Counted from the first letter of the stretch, positions 52,363 through 61,210 are shown. The stretch: 64,000 nt of DNA from Acuticoccus sediminis (GCF_003258595.1 NZ_QHHQ01000001.1:930001-994000), one strand, 5' to 3'. Program-made: numbers and translations. Notes: a model not told the origin generated them from the letters alone.

Positions 52363-52569
52363 CTAGGAGTCGGGCGTCTCGGGATCGTCGTCGGTGGGGG
52401 AGGCGGCCGCGCGGACCGGCGCCTCACCGGCGCTTTCCGCGGGCCCGCCGGCGCCATTTCCGCCGGTCTCCTCACGTTCGGTCTCACGCACACGTGTCTG
52501 CGCCTTGCGTCTGCGCAGGTTGGATCTCAGCGCTGCGGCAAGTCGCGCGTCGCGGTCAGGTGGGGTCAT
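52363..52569 (-). CDS. Small conserved hypothetical protein (68 aa)
   Basis: A short, charged protein opening MTPPDRDARLAAALRSNLRR, a pattern I associate with small conserved Hyphomicrobiales proteins of the form DRDARLAxxLRxNLxRRKAQ. The C-terminal half is disordered-looking (GGNGAGGPAESAGE). The longer frame start at 52647 lies close to the divergent promoter of the solute-binding gene and is not preferred. The function is unknown. Confidence 0.6.
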   Translation of the reverse strand: MTPPDRDARLAAALRSNLRRRKAQTRVRETEREETGGNGAGGPAESAGEAPVRAAASPTDDDPETPDS

Positions 52570-52668
52570 CACAAATTCAATGCCTTGAGTTACCGGCCTT
52601 TGTAGCGCTCCGGGCACCACCTTATCTGTCGTGGTGCGATTGCGCACCCCGAGAGGAAGGGACCAAGG

Positions 52669-53652
52669 ATGAAGAGACTGCTAGCCCTCGCCGCCGTTAT
52701 CGGCATGACGACGGCCGCCGCAGCGCAGACGACCGAGATCGTCATCTACACCGGCGGCGCGCCGACCGGTGAAGGCTCGACCTACCACAACGGGATGGGC
52801 CAGGCGGTCGAAGAGCAACTCAAGACGCTCGCCAAGCCGTTCGGCTACGAGGTTCGCCGGGTCCCCTCGGCCGGCGCCGTGGCCAACGCAAACGCCTGCG
52901 CGAACGAGACGAACAACATCTGCTTCGGCATCGGCCAGGGCGGTCTCCAGTACGACGCGGTCACGAGCGGCAACACCCAGATCGTGCGCAACGACCTGCC
53001 GGGCGAGTGCGCCATGGCCTTCACCGCGGAAGCGCGCCTGCCGAACTGGAAGTCGGTCATGGACAACGCGCGCCGCGTGACCTTCGTGGTGCCGGAGGGG
53101 TCGGGCTCGGAGGCGTTCATCCGCAAGCTCTTCGCCGCCGAGCCGTCGCTGCAGGGCATCGAGCCGACGTTCGAGTATGCGTCGGGGCAGGAGGCGATCT
53201 TCAAGGCCGTGCGCGGCAAGCGCGGTGCGGTGGGTGTGTTCTACGCCTATCCGAACCCGACCGACGGCATGGTCAACGCCGCCTCCGACGATGGCATGAC
53301 GGTCATGGGAATTCTCTCGCCGGCCGTTGCGAAAGGCTCGCAGGACTTCTATCTGAACCGGAAGGCACCGTATGACCTGTCCTGGTTTGGCCTCGGCGAG
53401 ACCAAGACGGTGCCGGCCATGTGCTCCAAGGCACTCCTCTTCTCGGGCGATCCGTCCAAGCTGCAGGATACCTGGGCGCAAGGCGATTATCAGGAGTTCA
53501 TCGACAAGCTGAAGGCGCTGCCGCCGGAGGCCTTCATCCCGCAGGGCGGCTCGCTCTCCAAGCTCATGCTTGAGGTCGAGAAGCTGTCCGAAGAGTACGG
53601 GGTGAACGAGATGGTGACCGACCTGAACAAGCAGGTTTCCGAGCGCTTCTGA
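52669..53652 (+). CDS. Periplasmic solute-binding protein, TAXI-like (327 aa)
   Basis: A signal peptide at residues 1-19 (LAALAAVIGMTTAAAAQ-like) is followed by a two-lobe binding-protein fold: EIVIYTGGAPTGEGSTYHNG, VPSAGAVANANACANETNNI, ICFGIGQGGLQYDAV. The pattern recalls TAXI-type (TRAP) receptors. No TRAP membrane subunits or ABC components are adjacent, so it is an orphan receptor. Four cysteines (in NACANETNNIC, GECA and PAMCSK) could make disulfides. A strong ribosome-binding site (AAGGGACCAAGG) precedes it and an intrinsic terminator follows. Confidence 0.75.
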   Translation: MKRLLALAAVIGMTTAAAAQTTEIVIYTGGAPTGEGSTYHNGMGQAVEEQLKTLAKPFGYEVRRVPSAGAVANANACANETNNICFGIGQGGLQYDAVTSGNTQIVRNDLPGECAMAFTAEARLPNWKSVMDNARRVTFVVPEGSGSEAFIRKLFAAEPSLQGIEPTFEYASGQEAIFKAVRGKRGAVGVFYAYPNPTDGMVNAASDDGMTVMGILSPAVAKGSQDFYLNRKAPYDLSWFGLGETKTVPAMCSKALLFSGDPSKLQDTWAQGDYQEFIDKLKALPPEAFIPQGGSLSKLMLEVEKLSEEYGVNEMVTDLNKQVSERF

Positions 53653-53714
53653 TCTTCAGACGCTTGTGTAACCGGGCGGTCGGCGCTCGGCAGTATTTGT
53701 AGTGTGACGGTCAG

Positions 53715-53746
53715 CCGGCGTGCGGGTTCCGCGCGCCGGTTTTGTT
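53715..53746 (+). terminator. Intrinsic terminator after solute-binding gene
   Basis: CCGGCGTGCGG (53715-53725) and CCGCGCGCCGG (53729-53739) form an 11-bp stem with one G-U pair and a GTT loop, followed by TTTTGTT. It lies 62 bp after the stop, between convergent genes. Confidence 0.85.
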
Positions 53747-53824
53747 CGGACGGTTTCCCCGTACCAGAGTTTTGCTCGCGTGCAGCAAGGCCGGATCCGG
53801 GCCGCGGCGAACGCCGCGCGTCCC

Positions 53825-54661
53825 TCAGGCGCCGGTCAGGGTTATGCGTGTAAAGGCGCCTAACCGGCCGAGCTGCGCGCGGGCATCGACGGACGCGTCG
53901 GGCCACAGGGCAGCCATGTGGAACAGTCCCGGCGTCAGGTGCAGGCCGACCCTCACCCCGTCCACCGTCGCCTTCTCGACGAAGGCGAGACTGTCGCCGA
54001 GCAGGATCTCGGCCCCTCCCACCTCCACATGCGTCGGCGGCAAGGCGCTGAGATCGGCCATCGCCGGCGAGACGTCGGGGTCGAGCCGGTCGGCGTTCCC
54101 CAGCGCCATCGTGGCGAGCTCGGCGTCGGTCTCGTCGTCGTTCATCGCGTCGCCGGCGATCGCGGTGCGCGCGGCGTCGGTGCCGGTGCGGTCGGTGTTG
54201 GGGGAGAGCACGGCGAGGCCGGCGGCGAGGTAGGGGTGGCGCCGCGCGAGCGCGATGGCGAGGTGGCCGCCGGCGCTGACGCCCCCGACCACGATCGGAC
54301 CGTCCTCCCGCGCGGCGGTCGCGGCCTCGACGGCGTCGTCCAGCATCGACGGCCAGGCGTGCTCGGGCGCGAGGCGATACCGCGGCAGGATGACGCGGAT
54401 GCCCGTCGCCGCGAGCGCCATCGCCATCATCGCGTGCGACTCCGGCGAGCCGAAGACGAAGCCGCCGCCATGGAACCACAGCAGGGTCGGACCCTCGCCG
54501 ATCGCCAGCGCCTCCGTCCGGCCGAGGCGGATTCTCTCGGCCTGCGGCTGTCGCCCGGCCAGATCGGCAAACGCCACGCGCCGTGCGTCGGGCGTGCCGG
54601 CGACGGGATGGGCGCCGATCCGCACGCGGACGTCGTCGAGGGTGGTGGGGCGTTGGTCCAT
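53825..54661 (-). CDS. Alpha/beta hydrolase, hormone-sensitive-lipase-like esterase (278 aa)
   Basis: A family IV esterase. The oxyanion-hole motif is WFHGGGFVFGS, the nucleophile elbow is GGVSAGGH with the catalytic Ser, the acid is likely the Asp of GAEILLGDS, and the His lies in GLFHMAAL. No signal peptide is present, so it is cytoplasmic. The physiological ester is unknown. It is divergent from the EamA transporter gene by about 150 bp. Confidence 0.88.
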   Translation of the reverse strand: MDQRPTTLDDVRVRIGAHPVAGTPDARRVAFADLAGRQPQAERIRLGRTEALAIGEGPTLLWFHGGGFVFGSPESHAMMAMALAATGIRVILPRYRLAPEHAWPSMLDDAVEAATAAREDGPIVVGGVSAGGHLAIALARRHPYLAAGLAVLSPNTDRTGTDAARTAIAGDAMNDDETDAELATMALGNADRLDPDVSPAMADLSALPPTHVEVGGAEILLGDSLAFVEKATVDGVRVGLHLTPGLFHMAALWPDASVDARAQLGRLGAFTRITLTGA

Positions 54662-54810
54662 GGAGCAGTCTCCTTCGCCAGAGCCAACGGCGGGACACGA
54701 ATGGGTGTTCCCTCGCTCTATTCAGGAGACGTTGAGAGAGATTGTGCTATGTGCGTCGCAGAGCCGCAGACACTCCGGAAATCGATGCGGCCAGGAATGA
54801 AGACACTTCC

Positions 54811-55752
54811 ATGACCGCACGTGTGACCGTGGCCTCGAATCCCGCCGTCGGGGTCATGTGGAAAATCGTCTCCGTCGTCGTGTTCACGATGATGCTCACG
54901 ATGGTGAAGCTTGTCGGCGACCGAATACCCGTCGGGCAAATGCTGTTTGCGCGAAACTTCTTCGGTCTCATCCCCGTCCTCATCGTGATCGTCTGGACGG
55001 GTCATCTGCACGACGCGCTGGAGACCAAGTCGATCACAGGTCACGTCAAGCGTGCGGCGGCAGGTATGTTCGCGATGGGGCTGTGGTTTGCGGCGCTCGA
55101 CCATCTGCCCCTCCCGGAGGCGACCGCGATCGTCTATGCGGCCCCGCTGATGATGGTCATGATGGCCGCGCTTCTACTGGGCGAGACCGTTCGCATCTAC
55201 CGCTGGTCGGCGGTGGGCATCGGCTTCGTCGGCGTCGTCGTCATCATGATCCCGCAGATCCGGGCCGGCTTCGACATCACCCACGACGCCAAGGCGCTCG
55301 GCGCGCTGCTGGCGCTGATCGCCGCGGTCTTCATGGCGATGGCGTCGGTCTTCGTGCGCCAGCTCGCGCGCACCGAGGCGACGAGCACCATCGTCCTCTA
55401 CTTCCTGCTGGCGGGCACGGGCATGACCCTGCTGACGCTGCCGACCTGGGTGGTGCCGTCCTGGCTCGACCTTCTGGGGCTGGTGGCGATCGGGGTGTCC
55501 GGCGGCGTCGGCCAGCTTCTGCTGACGCAGGCCTACCAGCACGCCGAGGCGTCGCTGATCGCCCCCTTCGAGTACACCTCGATCATCTGGGTCGTCCTGT
55601 TCGGCTACGTGATCTTCGGCGAGGTGCCGAGCATCTACGTCGTCGTCGGCGCGGCGATCGTCATCTCGTCCGGCATCTTCGTCATCTTCCGCGAGCGCCA
55701 GCTCGGCCTGCAGCGAGAGGAGCGCAAGGTCGGCGCCCCGCTGAGGCCCTGA
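54811..55752 (+). CDS. EamA/DMT-family transporter (313 aa)
   Basis: An inner-membrane permease with about ten helices in two EamA repeats (for example LPLPEATAIVYAAPLMMVMM and QAYQHAEASLIAPFEYTSI), similar to SAM/riboflavin-type DMT carriers. ATG 54811 places the start right before the first helix. Its TGA overlaps the ATG of the cyclo-ligase gene by one base, so the two are translationally coupled. The substrate is unknown. Confidence 0.86.
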   Translation: MTARVTVASNPAVGVMWKIVSVVVFTMMLTMVKLVGDRIPVGQMLFARNFFGLIPVLIVIVWTGHLHDALETKSITGHVKRAAAGMFAMGLWFAALDHLPLPEATAIVYAAPLMMVMMAALLLGETVRIYRWSAVGIGFVGVVVIMIPQIRAGFDITHDAKALGALLALIAAVFMAMASVFVRQLARTEATSTIVLYFLLAGTGMTLLTLPTWVVPSWLDLLGLVAIGVSGGVGQLLLTQAYQHAEASLIAPFEYTSIIWVVLFGYVIFGEVPSIYVVVGAAIVISSGIFVIFRERQLGLQREERKVGAPLRP

Positions 55753-56336
55753 TGGCGCGCAGCGGTCCGACCCCCGCGGCGCCCGGCGCCGGACAGTCGC
55801 CGGCCGAGCTGAAGGCGCGGCTGCGCACCACCGCGATGCTGCGCCGGCAGGAGGCCGCCCGGACGGTGCGGGGGGCCGGCGCGGCCATCGCCGCACGCGC
55901 CGACGAGCTGCCCGGCGCCGCCATCGTCTCCGGCTACCTGCCGATCCGCGACGAGATCGATCCGCGGCCGCTGATGGCCGCGCTGGGGTCCACCGCGCAG
56001 ATCGCCCTGCCGAAGATCGAGGACGGCCGCATGCGCTTCGTCGTCATGGGGGAGGGGGACAGGCTCGTCTCCGGCCGCTTCGGCCTCACCGAGCCGAGCG
56101 GCGGGGCGGAGGTGGTGCCCGACCTGGTGCTGGTGCCGCTTCTCGCCTTCACGCGCACCGGCGGGCGGCTCGGCTACGGCGCCGGCCACTACGACCGCTG
56201 GCTCGGCGAGCACCCGGGCCGGCGGACGGTCGGCCTCGCCTACGCCGCGCAGGAGCTGCCGGAGCTGCCGATCGAGCCGCACGACCACCCCCTCGACGCG
56301 ATCCTCACCGAGCAGGATCTCATCCGAATCGGCTGA
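55752..56336 (+). CDS. 5-formyltetrahydrofolate cyclo-ligase (194 aa)
   Basis: ATP-dependent conversion of 5-formyl-THF to 5,10-methenyl-THF in the cytoplasm. It has LKARLRTTAMLRRQ, SGYLPIRDEIDPRPLM, the substrate loop and the C-terminal VPLLAFTRTGGRLGYGAGHYDRWL, which carries the ATP/metal-binding residues. Length is normal. It starts within the stop of the transporter gene (TGATG). The YmdB-like gene follows 99 bp later, the order usual in alphaproteobacteria. Confidence 0.93.
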   Translation: MARSGPTPAAPGAGQSPAELKARLRTTAMLRRQEAARTVRGAGAAIAARADELPGAAIVSGYLPIRDEIDPRPLMAALGSTAQIALPKIEDGRMRFVVMGEGDRLVSGRFGLTEPSGGAEVVPDLVLVPLLAFTRTGGRLGYGAGHYDRWLGEHPGRRTVGLAYAAQELPELPIEPHDHPLDAILTEQDLIRIG

Positions 56337-56435
56337 CATTGCCCGGAATTTGGAGTTGACGGGGGCCCGGGCGCGCCCCACGACGCGTGCCATGAAACAG
56401 AACAAGCCGCTTATGCCTCATCGCCGGAGCCGCGC

Positions 56436-57257
56436 ATGAGGATTGTCGTGTTGGGTGATGTCGTCGGCCGCGTCGGGCGGCAGGCGATCCAGACCCATCT
56501 TCCCCGCCTGGTGGAGCGCTGGTCGCTCGATTTCGTGGTCGTCAACGGCGAGAACGCCGCCGGCGGGTTCGGCATCTCGGAAGAGATCGCACAAGAGATC
56601 CTCGACGCCGGGGCGGACTGCATCACCACCGGCAATCACGTCTGGGACCAGCGCGAGGCGCTCGTCTTCATCGAGCGGCAGCCGCGCATGCTGCGCCCGA
56701 TCAACTTCCCGCCCGGCACGCCCGGTCACGGTGCGGCGATGTTCACTGCCCGCAACGGCGCGCGAATACTTGTGGCGAACGTCATGGGCCGCATCTTCAT
56801 GGACCCGCTGGACGATCCGATACGGCCGCTGGAGGCCGCGCTCGACGTGCACAGGCTCGGTTCCGAGGTGGACGCCGCGATCGTCGACATCCACGCCGAG
56901 GCGACCAGCGAGAAGCAGGTCTTCGGCCACATGCTGGACGGCCGCGTTTCGATCGTGGTGGGCACGCACACCCACTGCCCGACCGCCGATCACCGCGTGC
57001 TGCCGGGCGGCACGGCGTTCATCACCGATCTCGGCATGTGCGGCGCCTATGACGGCGTGATCGGCATGGACAAGGAGGAGCCGGTTCGCCGGATGATCGA
57101 GCGTGTTCCCGGCCAGCGCATCACACCCGCGACCGGACCGGCGACGATTTGTGGCATCGCGGTGGAGACGGACGATTCCACCGGTCTCGCAAAATGGATT
57201 GTGCCGATCCGGATGGGCGGCGTTCTCCACGAGGCTGGCCCCTCCGAATGGGGCTAA
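56436..57257 (+). CDS. YmdB-like metallophosphoesterase (273 aa)
   Basis: A calcineurin-fold phosphoesterase of the TIGR00282/YmdB family. The metal-binding motifs are GDVVGRVGR, VNGENAAGGFGI, TTGNHVWDQRE, VDIHAEATSEKQ and VVGTHTHCPTADHRVLPGG. Bacillus YmdB hydrolyses 2',3'-cyclic nucleotides in vitro; the role in alphaproteobacteria is unsettled. The ATG at 56436 has GGAG upstream. Confidence 0.92.
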   Translation: MRIVVLGDVVGRVGRQAIQTHLPRLVERWSLDFVVVNGENAAGGFGISEEIAQEILDAGADCITTGNHVWDQREALVFIERQPRMLRPINFPPGTPGHGAAMFTARNGARILVANVMGRIFMDPLDDPIRPLEAALDVHRLGSEVDAAIVDIHAEATSEKQVFGHMLDGRVSIVVGTHTHCPTADHRVLPGGTAFITDLGMCGAYDGVIGMDKEEPVRRMIERVPGQRITPATGPATICGIAVETDDSTGLAKWIVPIRMGGVLHEAGPSEWG

Positions 57258-57456
57258 CCGCCTCTAGTTGCTTAAGGCGGGGCGCAATTAACGAACGCTT
57301 TGCGCGCACGCGGACCCGCCAGTTTTGCCAACTCTCACGCTATAGTTTGCTTCTCGTCTATCTATACGTGTGCGTCATATACTAATTGACGTTTACCTAA
57401 ACAATTCCCTTCAATAATCATCTTCTCTGTCAGCAATTCCGCTGATGGAGGACGTT
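57258..57456 (+). promoter_or_regulatory. Upstream region of luxI with a 12-bp palindrome
   Basis: An A+T-rich 199-bp region. GTTTAccTAAAC at 57391-57402 is a perfect palindrome within a looser TTGAC...CAATT symmetry, 55 bp before the luxI start, and could be a LuxR-type binding site. TATACT at about 57379 resembles a -10 box, but no -35 is evident. GGAGG at 57447-57451 is the ribosome-binding site. Confidence 0.35.
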
Positions 57457-58107
57457 ATGTATTTCGCCATCGAATCCCACCAGTTCGCCACGTTCGGTCA
57501 TCTTCTCGACCAAATGTACAACCTTCGTCACCGTGTGTTCTGCGAGCAGCTGAAATGGGTAAGTGCAGAGGGAGGTAAAGAGCGCGACATCTATGACAAC
57601 CTGTCGCCGGTGTATCTGCTCCATACTGATGAAAATGCTGAGTTTCTGTATGCGGCAGCCCGGTTGATGCCCACGTCGGGCCGGACACTACTTACGGATG
57701 TGTTCGCAGAGACCATGCCGGACGCGGTCGCGTTTCAGTCTCCCTTCGTTTGGGAAATCACCCGGCTGTGCGTGGACGAGGAATTGATCCGCCAGCATCA
57801 GCCCAAACGGCGCATGCTGGACGTGCTGCGCATGATGCTGCTGGCCGGGATGGAGTTCGGCTACCGCAACGGCGTCGACACCTTCCTGTCGAACTTCGAC
57901 GAGGCCCGGCTGCGCATCTGGAGGCGGGCCGGCGCACGCATCGACATCATCGGCCAGTGCGATGACTTCAGCGTGCCGGTGATGCTCGGCCTGACGGAGT
58001 CGGGCCGTGATGCGCTGGAGGCGGTCCGGGAGCGGCTGGGCCACCATGACCGTGTGCTGTCGCGCGCCCCGCGGCTGCATTCTTCGATCACGCGGGTGGC
58101 GGCTTAG
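57457..58107 (+). CDS. LuxI-family acyl-homoserine-lactone synthase (216 aa)
   Basis: Makes an N-acyl-homoserine lactone signal from acyl-ACP (or acyl-CoA) and S-adenosylmethionine. Conserved residues are in place: the N-terminal LRHRVFCEQLKWV (Arg, Phe, Trp of the SAM pocket), ERDIYDN with acidic residues, AAARLMPTSGRTLLTDVF and the core WEITRLCVDEE. ATG 57457 is set by GGAGG five bases upstream; ATG 57445 is in frame but lacks one. The gene converges with a luxR-type gene 387 bp away. The acyl chain cannot be predicted. Confidence 0.92.
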   Translation: MYFAIESHQFATFGHLLDQMYNLRHRVFCEQLKWVSAEGGKERDIYDNLSPVYLLHTDENAEFLYAAARLMPTSGRTLLTDVFAETMPDAVAFQSPFVWEITRLCVDEELIRQHQPKRRMLDVLRMMLLAGMEFGYRNGVDTFLSNFDEARLRIWRRAGARIDIIGQCDDFSVPVMLGLTESGRDALEAVRERLGHHDRVLSRAPRLHSSITRVAA

Positions 58108-58116
58108 GGACGGCGC

Positions 58117-58140
58117 CGCATGACCGGACAAGGTCATGCG
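58117..58140 (+). terminator. Hairpin 1 after luxI
   Basis: CGCATGACC (58117-58125) and GGTCATGCG (58132-58140) are perfect 9-bp arms around a six-base loop, nine bases after the luxI stop. No U-tract follows. Confidence 0.5.
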
Positions 58141-58168
58141 TACGCCGACCAGCCACCGGGAGTTGGCG

Positions 58169-58193
58169 ACGCGCCGGACATTGTCCGGCGCGT
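58169..58193. terminator. Hairpin 2 between luxI and luxR
   Basis: ACGCGCCGGAC (58169-58179) and GTCCGGCGCGT (58183-58193) form a perfect 11-bp stem with a three-base loop. It is symmetrical and may act on both convergent transcripts. Confidence 0.5.
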
Positions 58194-58493
58194 GGCGGCT
58201 CCCGGAGCCGGCCGCGTCACGCCACGGCCGACCCACCGCGCGGCGACGGGCCGACGGCAGCGGGCGGGCGCCGATCGATCCGGCCTTCGCATCACGCCGG
58301 TCACCGTCCCGCCGCGGCACGCACCGGGGGAAACAGGTGATGCCATACGCCAGGGCTGGTGCCGCAACCCGCACAGCCGCACGCGACCCGCTCGCACGGC
58401 GCGCACGCGCCTCGGCCGCCATGGCGACGAGGGACGACCTTGCTGTGATGGAGACTCCGGCCCTGATGGACGACGGGGCCGCCGGGCTGCCGC

Positions 58494-59279
58494 CTACGAC
58501 TGCTCCGTGAGGAGGCCGAGCCGCTCGGCCTTGATGACGGCCTGCGCCATCGTCGACGCGTCGAGCTTGAGGCGCGCGGACTTCAGGTAGGTTCGCACCG
58601 TGTGCTCGGAGAGGCTCGTGATCAGCGCGATGTCCGGCACTTCCTTGCCCAGGCTGATCCAGTGCAGCATTTCCTTCTCGCGCGGGCTGAGCCGCGGAGG
58701 GGCGCCGACCTCACCGAAGATCTCGCGTGCCGCGCGGCCGTGCAGGACCTGGCCGATCTCGATGAAGGTGGGGAGCTCGTCGAACGCGAAGTCCTCCCAC
58801 ACGTCCTCCGGCTCGTCGCTGTTGATCGACAGGATGCCGCGCTGGTTGGCCTTGTTGGTCAGCGGAATGAGGAGTCCGGAGCGCCCGAGCCCGTGCTTGT
58901 ACGCGTCCTCGAAGAATTCCTCGACCTCCGGCGTTCCGTCGCCCAGCTCGTGCCAGTTGAACGGCGTGGTGCGGCGAAAGCCTTCGCGGCCGACGGGGTC
59001 GATCCGCCAGTACTGCTTGAAGAGGTAGCGCACCAGCCACGCGGGCGGGTACGTCGTGCGCACATAGGGGTCACGATGCGGTTCGGTTCCGTAACGCGCC
59101 GCGACATAGGTGACATGGCGCACGATCTCATAATGATCGCGAACGGCACGCACCGCGCGATTCATGCTCGTCGCTGCCCCAACGACGTCAACAATGTGGT
59201 CACGTGGAGAATCCGGCAACAGGTCAGCGCGGCCGGAAACTCCGCGATCCTCTTTCATCGTATGGCCCCGGCGATCCAT
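58494..59279 (-). CDS. LuxR-family quorum-sensing regulator (261 aa)
   Basis: Residues about 35-175 form an autoinducer-binding domain: YPPAWLVRYLFKQYWRIDPV carries the conserved Trp, Tyr and Asp of the lactone pocket, TPFNWHEL the second Trp, and HGLGRSGLLIPL the conserved Gly. Residues about 195-255 are the LuxR helix-turn-helix (LSPREKEMLHWISLGKEVPD, SEHTVRTYLKSARLKLDAST). The start is ATG 59279 or 59258; neither has a strong ribosome-binding site. It is the cognate receptor candidate for the convergent luxI product. Confidence 0.92.
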   Translation of the reverse strand: MDRRGHTMKEDRGVSGRADLLPDSPRDHIVDVVGAATSMNRAVRAVRDHYEIVRHVTYVAARYGTEPHRDPYVRTTYPPAWLVRYLFKQYWRIDPVGREGFRRTTPFNWHELGDGTPEVEEFFEDAYKHGLGRSGLLIPLTNKANQRGILSINSDEPEDVWEDFAFDELPTFIEIGQVLHGRAAREIFGEVGAPPRLSPREKEMLHWISLGKEVPDIALITSLSEHTVRTYLKSARLKLDASTMAQAVIKAERLGLLTEQS

Positions 59280-59456
59280 GGATCAGACCCAACCGCTCGA
59301 TTTAATTCTCGTTCATCTCAGACGGGGCAGAGGGGCGCAAGTAGGCATTGCAATCTGCGTGCGCGTCGGCGCCCTCCCCAATTTGGGGATATACCGTTTT
59401 ATGGCGACAAAATTTAGAAAACCCGTGGGTGAAACGACGTCCCAAAGGTGGACCGG

Positions 59457-59723
59457 ATGTCTACGGCGATGCTGGACGACAAGTGCCTCGCGATGGCACG
59501 GAATCTCTTCAACAACAGCCGCGGGTCGGATGAAATTGCGATCTCCGACGCGCGCTATATGATGGAAGCCATTCATGGCGACGGCGCGGCGACGATTGCC
59601 GTTGCCATCGCCTGCGACCGTCTGCTTGATGACAAGTTCGATGAAACGCGGTTCTGGATGCGGGTGTATCGCTCGATCATCGGGGCCGATACGGGGGAGC
59701 AGGATTCCGTCGCCATTCACTGA
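59457..59723 (+). CDS. Small hypothetical protein beside the quorum-sensing genes (88 aa)
   Basis: I do not recognise it. It begins MSTAMLDDKCLAMARNLFNN and is predicted largely helical, with acidic C-terminal residues and no signal peptide or membrane helix. AAGGTGG five to six bases upstream of ATG 59457 is a good ribosome-binding site. It lies divergent from luxR (177 bp apart) and 68 bp before yebC. Amino-acid composition is balanced, unlike the GC-rich shadow frames, so it is probably real. Confidence 0.65.
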   Translation: MSTAMLDDKCLAMARNLFNNSRGSDEIAISDARYMMEAIHGDGAATIAVAIACDRLLDDKFDETRFWMRVYRSIIGADTGEQDSVAIH

Positions 59724-59791
59724 CGGCGGAGACGGCCTTACGTTCGTGTCCCAATGCGGCTAGATACCGCCCGTGAGTTGAGGGGACGACG

Positions 59792-60541
59792 ATGGCCGGC
59801 CATTCCAAGTTCAAGAATATCATGCACCGCAAGGGCGCGCAGGACGCCAAGCGGTCCAAGCTCTTTTCCAAGCTGTCGCGCGAAGTCACTGTCGCCGCGA
59901 AGATGGGAACCCCCGATCCTGCGATGAACCCGCGCCTGCGGCTGGCCGTTCAGGCCGCGAAGGCGCAGTCGGTGCCGAAGGACGTCATCGAGCGCGCCAT
60001 CAAGAAGGCGCAGGGTGACGAGGACGCGAACTACGACGAGGTCCGCTACGAGGGTTACGGCCCCGGCGGCGTCGCCGTCCTGGTCGAAGCGCTGACGGAC
60101 AACCGCAACCGCACCGCCGGTGTGGTCCGCGCCGCCTTCTCCAAGCATGGCGGGGCGCTCGGCGAGTCCGGCTCGGTTGCATTTATGTTCGATCGGGTGG
60201 GCGAGATCGAGTACGGCCCAACCGTAGGTGATGCCGAGAAAGTGATGGAAGCGGCGATTGAGGCCGGCGCGGAAGACGTCGAGTCCGACGACGAGGGCCA
60301 CGTCATCACCTGCGCGTTCGAGGACCTCGCCGAAGTCTCCACCGCGCTGACCGAGCAGCTGGGCGAGCCGGTGAACGTCTCGATCGTCTGGCGCCCCCAG
60401 AACACCACCCCGGTGGACGAGGAGAAGGCCGCGACGTTGATGAAGCTCATCGACGTGCTCGAGGACGACGACGACGTCCAGAAGGTCTTCGCCAACTACG
60501 AGATCTCCGACGAGGTGATGGAGAAGCTGGCGGCCGCCTGA
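59792..60541 (+). CDS. yebC: YebC/PmpR-family DNA-binding/translation factor (249 aa)
   Basis: The family signature [20 protein letters not shown] is followed by [11 protein letters not shown], the central [34 protein letters not shown] and a third domain ending in WRPQNT. These proteins bind DNA or act on ribosomes at difficult proline stretches. Full length. It is the usual gene preceding ruvC in alphaproteobacteria. Confidence 0.95.
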   Translation: MAGHSKFKNIMHRKGAQDAKRSKLFSKLSREVTVAAKMGTPDPAMNPRLRLAVQAAKAQSVPKDVIERAIKKAQGDEDANYDEVRYEGYGPGGVAVLVEALTDNRNRTAGVVRAAFSKHGGALGESGSVAFMFDRVGEIEYGPTVGDAEKVMEAAIEAGAEDVESDDEGHVITCAFEDLAEVSTALTEQLGEPVNVSIVWRPQNTTPVDEEKAATLMKLIDVLEDDDDVQKVFANYEISDEVMEKLAAA

Positions 60542-60572
60542 GGCCGTCCGGCCGCCCGGTCCGGTCCGTCGC

Positions 60573-61064
60573 GTGCTGCGCCTCAGCGAATGGGGCCGCG
60601 CCATCGAGCGCGCGATGGCGATGGACGAGGCGACATGGGCCCGCCATGCGAGCCCCTGGAGCGTCTGGACCCGCGTTCCGATCCTGCCGGCCATGGCGCT
60701 CGCCGTGTACAGCCGGGCGTGGATCGGATGGTGGGCGCTCCTGCCCGTGGCGCTCCTCGCGTTTTGGACGCTCGTCAATCCGCGCATCTTTCCGCCGCCG
60801 CGCTCGCTCGGGTCCTGGGCATCGCGCGGGGTGATGGGCGAGCGGATCTGGCTGGCGCGGTCCGAGCGCCCGATCCCGCCCCACCATGCCCGCGCCGCGA
60901 CCATGCTGTCGGCCGCCTCGCTCGTCGGCGTGGCCGTGCTCGCCTACGGCCTCCTCGTGCTGGATCCCTGGGCGACCGTCGCCGGCACCATCCTCGCCGC
61001 GGGCGCCAAGCTCTGGTTCGTCGACCGCATGGTCTGGCTCCACGACGAGACCGACGCGCGCTGA
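60573..61064 (+). CDS. DUF6653-like membrane protein (163 aa)
   Basis: A small membrane protein with about four hydrophobic segments, opening MLRLSEWGRAIERAMAMDEA and containing HASPWSVWTRV, IGWWALLPVALLAFWTLVNP and a C-terminal WFVDRMVWLHDE. The pattern resembles the DUF6653 family, recalled and not confirmed. The start is GTG at 60573. It sits between yebC and ruvC on the same strand and may be co-transcribed. No function is known. Confidence 0.65.
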   Translation: MLRLSEWGRAIERAMAMDEATWARHASPWSVWTRVPILPAMALAVYSRAWIGWWALLPVALLAFWTLVNPRIFPPPRSLGSWASRGVMGERIWLARSERPIPPHHARAATMLSAASLVGVAVLAYGLLVLDPWATVAGTILAAGAKLWFVDRMVWLHDETDAR

Positions 61065-61210
61065 TCGAACCGCCCGGCCCTCGGGCGCGTCCCGGCGCTG
61101 CGGCGGGTCCGGTGCGGCTCGGCGGTGGACCGCGTCGCGGTATCGGCGTGAAACGGGTGACGGACGGTTCACTTTGGGCTGATATCGTGCCCGCGTCCTG
61201 AGGGAGCGGC

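Larger units (their letters stand above)
58108..58493. other. 386-bp gene-free region between convergent luxI and luxR
   Basis: No credible gene. Two strong hairpins lie at its luxI end (58117-58140 and 58169-58193). The remaining 300 bp are GC-rich, arginine-coding in all frames and without ribosome-binding sites. Confidence 0.6.

Noticed and set aside
58120-58590. A 156-codon plus-strand frame between luxI and luxR
   Set aside because: It is arginine-rich, overlaps the luxR 3' end and the hairpins, and has no ribosome-binding site.
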